This document shows positions 33,203 through 37,764 of a DNA stretch of 37,764 nt, piece after piece. The notes under the pieces are model-generated. The model saw nothing but the letters and a program-made list of their open reading frames with translations. It was not told the origin of the DNA and searched no databases. Each line of letters starts with the position of its first letter. The stretch's first letter is position 1. The stretch lies in assembly GCA_024637045.1 (NCBI GenBank), contig JAGXFX010000010.1, forward strand, positions 1-37,764. The letters are read 5' to 3'. Both the position numbers and the translations under genes were made by a program. Source of the stretch: Soehngenia sp. Lineage in GTDB: Bacteria; Bacillota; Clostridia; Tissierellales; Tissierellaceae.

Positions 33203-34486
33203 ATGGCTTATAAATTCGAGGATGGACTGGAATACTCTAAATTTATGGATAAGCAAGACAAACTGAGTCACCTGAGACAGAGATTCCATATAAATGATGA
33301 TGAAATCTACATGGATGGCAATTCCCTAGGCTTAAGTTCAAGGGATGCTGAGGATGCTCTCAATAAAATGTTCAAGGTATGGCGTGAGGAAGCCATCAGA
33401 ATTTGGGGTGCTGATGAAGGAAAATATTTCAATTATTCAAAGAAACTGGCAAGAAAGTTCAAGCATCTAATCAATGCAGATGAAGAAGAGATTATTTTCA
33501 TGGGGAGTATAACCACAAATATTCATCAGGCACTTTCGACCTTCTACAAGCCCACAAATGAAAGATACAAAATCAATGTAGATGAACTCAATTTTCCTTC
33601 AGACATATATGCAACCAAGAGCATCATAGAGATTAAAGGATACAAGGTAGAGGATACCTTAATAGAGATAAAGAGTAGTGATGGCCGAACTATACAAGAG
33701 GAAGACATCATCGCTGAGATGAAGGATGATGTAGCTCTAGTTCTTCTTCCATCAGTGCTTTACAGAAGTTCACAGCTACTTGATATGGAAAAGGTTACAA
33801 GAGAAGCTCATGAGAGAGGAATTATAATAGGATGGGATCTTGCTCACTCCATAGGCTCAGTTCCGCATGATTTTAAAAGTATTGACCCTGATTTCGCAGT
33901 TTGGTGTACATATAAATATCTAAATGGAGGTCCTGGAGCAACTGCAGGAATGTATATCAACAAAAAGCACTTCGGGAAATCCGCAGGATTAAAAGGATGG
34001 TTTGGAAGCAAGGATGAAAGCCAGTTTTTGATGAGCCATGAGTTCGACCAGGACAGGGATGCCAATGGATGGTTACTTGGAACACACAACCTGTTTTCAA
34101 TGGCACCAATAGATGGTGCACTAGATATATTCAATGAGGCTGGAATAAAAAACATAAGAGAAAAGTCACTTCACATAACAGCTTACCTAATGTATTTGAT
34201 AGACAACAACCTGACTAAGTACGGATTTTCAGTTGGCAATCCAAGGGAAGATTCCCGTAGGGGAGGTCATGTAGCGCTTGAGCATAAAGAAGCTTACAGA
34301 ATAAGCTTGGCTTTAAGGGATAACAAGGTAATACCTGATTACAGGGAGCCAAATGTAATCAGATTGGCACCTATAGCCCTTTACAATACCTATGAGGAGG
34401 TATATAGGCTGGTAGGTATTCTTGATAAGATTGTTACTAAGAAAGAGTATAAAAAATATTCATCGGAAAGAGTTACTGTACTGTAA
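33203..34486 (+). CDS. kynU: Kynureninase
   Basis: 427 aa, PLP-dependent class V aminotransferase fold. Landmarks are YMDGNSLGL near 36-44, the PLP phosphate contact region around 100-108, Asp212 and His215 in GWDLAHSIGS, and the PLP Lys238 in CTYKYLNGGPG. WLLGTHNLFSMAPIDGAL and the C-terminal PNVIRLAPIALYNT are also typical of kynureninase. It cleaves kynurenine or 3-hydroxykynurenine to (hydroxy)anthranilate and alanine. AAGGAGG is 8 bases before the ATG. No other tryptophan-degradation gene lies nearby, so it may act on imported kynurenine or supply anthranilate. Confidence 0.88.
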   Translation: MAYKFEDGLEYSKFMDKQDKLSHLRQRFHINDDEIYMDGNSLGLSSRDAEDALNKMFKVWREEAIRIWGADEGKYFNYSKKLARKFKHLINADEEEIIFMGSITTNIHQALSTFYKPTNERYKINVDELNFPSDIYATKSIIEIKGYKVEDTLIEIKSSDGRTIQEEDIIAEMKDDVALVLLPSVLYRSSQLLDMEKVTREAHERGIIIGWDLAHSIGSVPHDFKSIDPDFAVWCTYKYLNGGPGATAGMYINKKHFGKSAGLKGWFGSKDESQFLMSHEFDQDRDANGWLLGTHNLFSMAPIDGALDIFNEAGIKNIREKSLHITAYLMYLIDNNLTKYGFSVGNPREDSRRGGHVALEHKEAYRISLALRDNKVIPDYREPNVIRLAPIALYNTYEEVYRLVGILDKIVTKKEYKKYSSERVTVL

Positions 34487-34533
34487 TAGACATTAAAGAC
34501 TTAAATAAATCTAATAATTAGGGGTTTTGGATT

Positions 34534-35298
34534 ATGGATATAAAACAGATGAGTCTTGAAATAACTAGTGAAAATGGAACAAAATATACAATTAAGGTAG
34601 ATGACGGATATAGTGTTGTCAATTTGGATTTTGACACTTCGAACAAGTCATTGAGATTCTTTGATGAAAATGACCTTTCAGAATTCCTTATGAAGAATGA
34701 GTTTCAATTCAGGGGGATTTTACATAATAAGAGCAAAGAAAGCTTTTTCAAAGGATTCAAACTTGAATTTTCACTAATTGATGGAAAGGATATAACCGAA
34801 TTCAAGAATCGAGAAAATATAATAGTTAAGGACAAGGGTAAGATATTTGTTATATCTGATAACGATAAGGGTAGCATACCTGAGGTTTATACTGATGCAA
34901 GTTATGATGAAGTGCTAAGCAGAGGTGCTTTTTGTGTGCTAAGGAAGAATCTTGATGGAGTTTATGAATCCAGTGAGTTCTTTTGTAGCTGTCAGGATTC
35001 CAATTCAGCAGAACTTGAGGCTGTTATAAAAGCTTTGGAAATATACAAGGATGATTTAAGAATTATTACGGATTCCCAGTACGTCCGTAAGGGTATAACA
35101 GAATGGATAATACATTGGAAGCTCAATAATTGGCATACAGCAAACGGAACAAGAGCAAAGAATATTGAGATGTGGGAAAAACTAGAAAAACTATGTGAGA
35201 ATAGACGAATTGAGTTCGGATATGTAAAAGCACACAACAATCATTTTGAAAATGAATACTGTGATCTTATGGCCCGAGTAAAACGCAAGTCAGAATAA
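34534..35298 (+). CDS. RNase H family protein with an extra N-terminal domain
   Basis: 254 aa. Residues about 115-250 are an RNase HI domain with all four catalytic acids: Asp121 (YTDASY), Glu160 (SAELEAV), Asp180 (ITDSQYV) and Asp244 (NEYCDLMAR). The WIIHWKLNNWHTANGTRAKN stretch is the RNase HI substrate-binding region, and VKAHNN is also conserved. It should cut RNA in RNA-DNA hybrids. The first about 110 residues are a separate beta-rich, acidic unit that does not look like the usual hybrid-binding domain. I do not recognise it. The ribosome site is weak (AGGGG). The methyltransferase follows 50 bases later. Confidence 0.82.
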   Translation: MDIKQMSLEITSENGTKYTIKVDDGYSVVNLDFDTSNKSLRFFDENDLSEFLMKNEFQFRGILHNKSKESFFKGFKLEFSLIDGKDITEFKNRENIIVKDKGKIFVISDNDKGSIPEVYTDASYDEVLSRGAFCVLRKNLDGVYESSEFFCSCQDSNSAELEAVIKALEIYKDDLRIITDSQYVRKGITEWIIHWKLNNWHTANGTRAKNIEMWEKLEKLCENRRIEFGYVKAHNNHFENEYCDLMARVKRKSE

Positions 35299-35348
35299 CA
35301 GTAAAAGTGGAATGAATACAGGTTAAAAGAAATGGAGAGGCTGATCCG

Positions 35349-35906
35349 ATGAATAGTGATAAAATCAGAAAATTTGAAAGCACAAATAGACTCACAGAAT
35401 TAAACCCAGTAGAAACATTGATAAAAGCTGGTTTCAAAGATTATATGGTTTTATGCGATATTGGAGCAGGTACTGGCATATTCTCTTTTCCTGCTGCAGC
35501 AATTAGCAATAATTATATTTATGCTCTTGAGGTGTCCGATGACATGATAGAAATACTGGAGAGTAGAATAAAAGATAAAAATGTGACAAATCTGGCTGTG
35601 AAAAAAGTCCAATCAAAGAAACTACCTTTAAAAGACAATAGCTGTGACATGGTTATCATGGTAACTGTACTACATGAGATTAAAGAACAAGTGGGGATTG
35701 TAATCGAAATCAATAGAATCCTAAAGGATAGTGGTAGAGTTATTATAATTGAATTTCATAAGAAAGATACGCTAATGGGGCCACCAATAGGCCATAGGAT
35801 ATCTGAAAAACATACAGAATCATTATTTGTTAATAATGGGTTTAAGACTTATGATAAAATTGTGTTGGGAGATAACTTTTACTGTGTAATATTTGAAAAA
35901 GAATAA
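35349..35906 (+). CDS. Class I SAM-dependent methyltransferase
   Basis: 185 aa. The SAM-binding motif I is DIGAGTGIF (37-45), with the acidic end of strand 2 in ALEVSDDM, motif II-like NSCDMVIMVTVLHEI and the RILKDSGRVIIIEF strand. It is a ubiE/methyltransf_11-like small-molecule methyltransferase. The substrate is unknown. GGAGAGG lies 9 bases before the ATG. Confidence 0.85.
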   Translation: MNSDKIRKFESTNRLTELNPVETLIKAGFKDYMVLCDIGAGTGIFSFPAAAISNNYIYALEVSDDMIEILESRIKDKNVTNLAVKKVQSKKLPLKDNSCDMVIMVTVLHEIKEQVGIVIEINRILKDSGRVIIIEFHKKDTLMGPPIGHRISEKHTESLFVNNGFKTYDKIVLGDNFYCVIFEKE

Positions 35907-35951
35907 CCAAAAAACAAAAATACCGTCCCGAGTGTTTTCCGAGTGTTTTGG
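35907..35951. repeat. REP-like element, copy 2 (inverted relative to 27553)
   Basis: It begins right after the methyltransferase stop. Its reverse complement has the same GGGACGGTA.TTTTTGTTTTTTG core as copy 1. Ends CCAAAAAAC and GTGTTTTGG pair with one mismatch, and it contains a direct repeat GAGTGTTTT twice. It may also act as a 3' hairpin. Confidence 0.55.
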
Positions 35952-35984
35952 ATGGCATACATAGTATTGAGAAAGGTGTTGTAA

Positions 35985-36185
35985 ATGATGAGTATAATTA
36001 ATCTGGATTGGAATAGGATACCAAAAACGACAAGAGAAAGATTCCTAGGCAATGTTTTTTGTGCAAACTGTAAAGATGCTGTCAGAGTAACAGACTACAC
36101 TGTAGAGAACAGTAAAATGGGGTTGATTATAAAGGGAAAATGCAGTAAATGTGGTGGAGATGTTATAAGAGTAGTGGAGGTTTAA
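35985..36185 (+). CDS. Small zinc-ribbon protein
   Basis: 66 aa (65 if the second ATG is used). Two CxxC pairs, Cys26-x2-Cys29 and Cys53-x2-Cys56, form a four-Cys zinc ribbon. Basic residues around the first half could favour nucleic-acid contact. Family not recognised. AAAGGTG is 9 bases before the ATG. Confidence 0.7.
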   Translation: MMSIINLDWNRIPKTTRERFLGNVFCANCKDAVRVTDYTVENSKMGLIIKGKCSKCGGDVIRVVEV

Positions 36186-36241
36186 TAATCTCAGAAACGG
36201 TTGGTACAAGATAAGTATTTTTATCATCAGGAGGATATATC

Positions 36242-36886
36242 GTGGTTACTACGAATAAAGGACAAGAATTAAAGTATAATATGATTGGCAGTGGATTCAG
36301 ATTTGGAATGATTCTCCAATTAGCAATAGGTCCAATATTTTTACTTATACTACAAACTGCAATTACCCAAGGTTTCTCACATGCAATGCTGGGAGTACTG
36401 GGAGTTACTCTTGTGGATGCATTGTTTGTTTTAGCTGCCATTCTGGGTCTGGGTGCCGTAATCAATAGAAGTGACAGTGCAAAAAAACTGCTCGGGTACT
36501 TAGGTCCTTTAGTATTGATTGTCTTTGGATTAAGTACAATCATGGGTTCCTTTGGGATTTCATTTATGCCTACTTTTAGCCTGTCTGCTGAAGGAACTTC
36601 AAATATATTTATGAAGACCGTAATTCTGACCATATCAAGTCCATTGACAATAGTATTCTGGGCAGGTGTATTTTCCACAAAAATTGCAGAAGACAAACTT
36701 TCCAAGAGAAGTCTGTACTTATTTGGATTTGGTGCTGTGCTATCAACCCTTATATTTACAACCCTTATTGCCTTGGTGGGAAATGCTGTATCAGCTGTAA
36801 TTAGTTTTACACTGCAAAGAATTTTAAATGCAATTGTCGGACTGTTTCTAATTGGATTTGGGATTAAGACCTATGTAAATAGATAA
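36242..36886 (+). CDS. LysE-family amino acid exporter
   Basis: 214 aa, about six membrane helices, with the LysE/RhtB pattern: an N-terminal AIGPIFLLILQTAITQGFSH with the conserved Gly-Pro, then LGVTLVDALFVLAAI, and a central SPLTIVFWAGVF helix start. Members export lysine, threonine, cysteine or similar, and the substrate is unknown. GTG start with AGGAGG (36229-36234) 7 bases upstream. Confidence 0.85.
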   Translation: MVTTNKGQELKYNMIGSGFRFGMILQLAIGPIFLLILQTAITQGFSHAMLGVLGVTLVDALFVLAAILGLGAVINRSDSAKKLLGYLGPLVLIVFGLSTIMGSFGISFMPTFSLSAEGTSNIFMKTVILTISSPLTIVFWAGVFSTKIAEDKLSKRSLYLFGFGAVLSTLIFTTLIALVGNAVSAVISFTLQRILNAIVGLFLIGFGIKTYVNR

Positions 36887-36956
36887 TAAAGTGGACTAAA
36901 AAGAACAAAAAGACTGAGAAGAGATGTCTTCTTTAGAAAATGAGAGTTGATGAGTT

Positions 36957-37517
36957 ATGAAAAATTTCACCAGATCAAATTTAACTTTTTCACTTTGTGG
37001 CTTAAATTGTAGCTTATGTCCCATGAAACTTGGTGGATATTGTCCAGGCTGTGGTGGAGGCGAGGGGAATCAATCCTGCTCAATAGCTAAATGCAGCTTG
37101 GAGCATGAAAGAATTGAGCATTGTTACCTTTGCCCTAAATATCCATGTAGCCATTACGAGGGTGTAGAAGAATATGACTCATTCATAACTCATCAGAGAC
37201 AACTTAGAGACCTGGAAAGAGCACAGGAGATTGGAATTGAGGCGTATAGCCTGGAACAACTAAGAAAAAGAGAAATACTTGATTTGCTACTTTCTGAGTT
37301 TAATGATGGGAGAAGAAAGACGTTCTTTTGTATTGCGGTTAATCTCCTAGACCTTACAGATTTGGAAATAACAATGAAACAGCTTTTGGAATGTACATCT
37401 AAAGAAAGCTTCACAGTAAAACAAAAATCAGAGAAGGTAGTTGAGCTTCTAAATAAATTGGCTAGTGAACAAGAAGTTGGAATTAAGCTTAGGAAAAAAC
37501 CATCAGAAACAAAGTAG
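36957..37517 (+). CDS. DUF3795 Cys-rich protein
   Basis: 186 aa. The N-terminal half is Cys-rich: CGLNCSLCPMKLGGYCPGC, then CSIAKC, CYLCPKYPC. This pattern is typical of DUF3795, probably binding zinc or an iron-sulfur cluster. The C-terminal half is helical and charged. Common in anaerobic Firmicutes, function unknown. GAGAGTTGATGAGTT precedes the ATG without a strong ribosome site. Confidence 0.75.
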   Translation: MKNFTRSNLTFSLCGLNCSLCPMKLGGYCPGCGGGEGNQSCSIAKCSLEHERIEHCYLCPKYPCSHYEGVEEYDSFITHQRQLRDLERAQEIGIEAYSLEQLRKREILDLLLSEFNDGRRKTFFCIAVNLLDLTDLEITMKQLLECTSKESFTVKQKSEKVVELLNKLASEQEVGIKLRKKPSETK

Positions 37518-37626
37518 AATTAAAAGGGCACTATCATTTAAAAAATATTCAAATTTGTACCGTTTGCTTTTAGATAGTCTTGTTGAGATAATATATCCAT
37601 CAAAAAAAGATACCAGAAAAAATTAA

Positions 37627-37673
37627 AGTGCACCCCAAATGTTAGACAAAAAACTAATATTTGGAGGTGTACT
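37627..37673 (+). promoter_or_regulatory. Hairpin that hides the transposase ribosome site
   Basis: AGTGCACCCCAAATGTTAG (37627-37645) pairs with CTAATATTTGGAGGTGTACT (37654-37673), allowing wobble pairs and one bulge. The right arm contains the Shine-Dalgarno GGAGGT (37663-37668), so read-through transcripts from outside the element would be poorly translated. Confidence 0.55.
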
Positions 37674-37678
37674 TTTTT

Positions 37679-37764
37679 ATGACGAAATTTAATGAGAAGA
37701 CAAAACAAGAATTCATCAAATTAGTTGAAAGTAATAGACATTCAATAGCATCCGCCTCAAAAGA
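37679..37764 (+). CDS. IS3-family transposase OrfA, N-terminal fragment
   Basis: An ATG 10 bases after GGAGGT opens a frame that runs off the window: it begins MTKFNEKTKQEFIKLVESNR and ends ...SIASASK. This is the start of the helix-turn-helix DNA-binding OrfA of IS3/IS150-like elements. In the full element OrfA is normally followed by OrfB, often joined by frameshifting. Confidence 0.65.
   Translation, partial: MTKFNEKTKQEFIKLVESNRHSIASASK

Larger units (their letters stand above)
37627..37764 (+). mobile_element. Left end of an IS3-like insertion sequence (cut by window edge)
   Basis: It begins near AGTGCACCCCAAATGTTAG, resembling IS3/IS150-type terminal repeats, followed by a transposase OrfA start. 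The right end lies outside the window, so completeness and target duplication cannot be judged. Confidence 0.65.

Noticed and set aside
36163-36705. 180-codon minus-strand open frame opposite the lysE-like gene
   Set aside because: The plus strand carries a good LysE family protein with a strong ribosome site; the antisense frame has no recognisable features.
1-37764. CRISPR arrays, tRNA or rRNA genes, prophage, riboswitches
   Set aside because: No regularly spaced repeats, cloverleaf or ribosomal sequence, phage structural genes or recognisable riboswitch cores were seen on either strand by eye; an Infernal/tRNAscan search would settle it.

Overview
The window is AT-rich, with strong Shine-Dalgarno sites and many TTG/GTG starts. 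Its gene families are typical of low-GC Firmicutes: an OpuC-type osmolyte transporter, CsbD and 17M-like stress proteins, dodecin, YwbE, YbaK, AzlCD, ABC-F and DUF3795. An anaerobic or facultative, probably salt-stress-exposed member of the Clostridia is the best guess. No rRNA, tRNA, CRISPR array or prophage was seen, and the species cannot be named from this window.

Layout. (1) 1-3.0 kb: tail of an unidentified gene, then a three-gene OpuC-like osmolyte ABC transporter. (2) 3.2-5.4 kb: a tocopherol-cyclase-like protein and a membrane-anchored PQQ-type sugar dehydrogenase homologue. (3) 5.5-12.7 kb: a stress and signalling island. It holds a GAF-PAS-GGDEF-HD-GYP protein, CsbD, two paralogous 17M-like proteins, a decayed hemerythrin-like gene, a secreted two-repeat protein, two tiny ORFs, a PAS-PAS-LuxR regulator and a DUF1328 membrane peptide. 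Three promoters here (about 5.57, 7.64 and 9.09 kb) share a long, evenly spaced sequence element. (4) 12.7-15.5 kb: a TetR regulator with a perfect inverted-repeat operator, then a serine hydrolase with a C-terminal membrane domain and a related palindrome upstream. (5) 15.5-18.9 kb: a PAS-PAS-GGDEF protein convergent with an ABC-F ATPase. (6) 19.2-27.5 kb: CPBP protease, Ntn-type amidohydrolase, flavoprotein, an FtsX-type permease plus ATPase pair, a double flavodoxin-fold protein and dodecin. (7) 27.7-37.5 kb: a secreted Ca-binding and stalk-domain protein, then mostly co-directional housekeeping or accessory genes: YbaK, YwbE, ArsC/Spx-like, metallo-hydrolase, AzlCD, alpha/beta hydrolase, kynureninase, an RNase H variant, methyltransferase, zinc ribbon, LysE and DUF3795. 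(8) The right edge cuts into the start of an IS3-like insertion sequence.

Main inference: the 5.5-12.7 kb segment looks like a locally coordinated stress regulon built around c-di-GMP turnover and small stress proteins. It is held together by a shared promoter element with no obvious match to a known SigB-type promoter. The PAS-LuxR protein inside the island is the natural candidate regulator, but nothing in the sequence proves the link. A second shared promoter module links the opuC operon (1 kb) to the GGDEF gene at 15.7 kb, again suggesting a tie between stress and c-di-GMP signalling.
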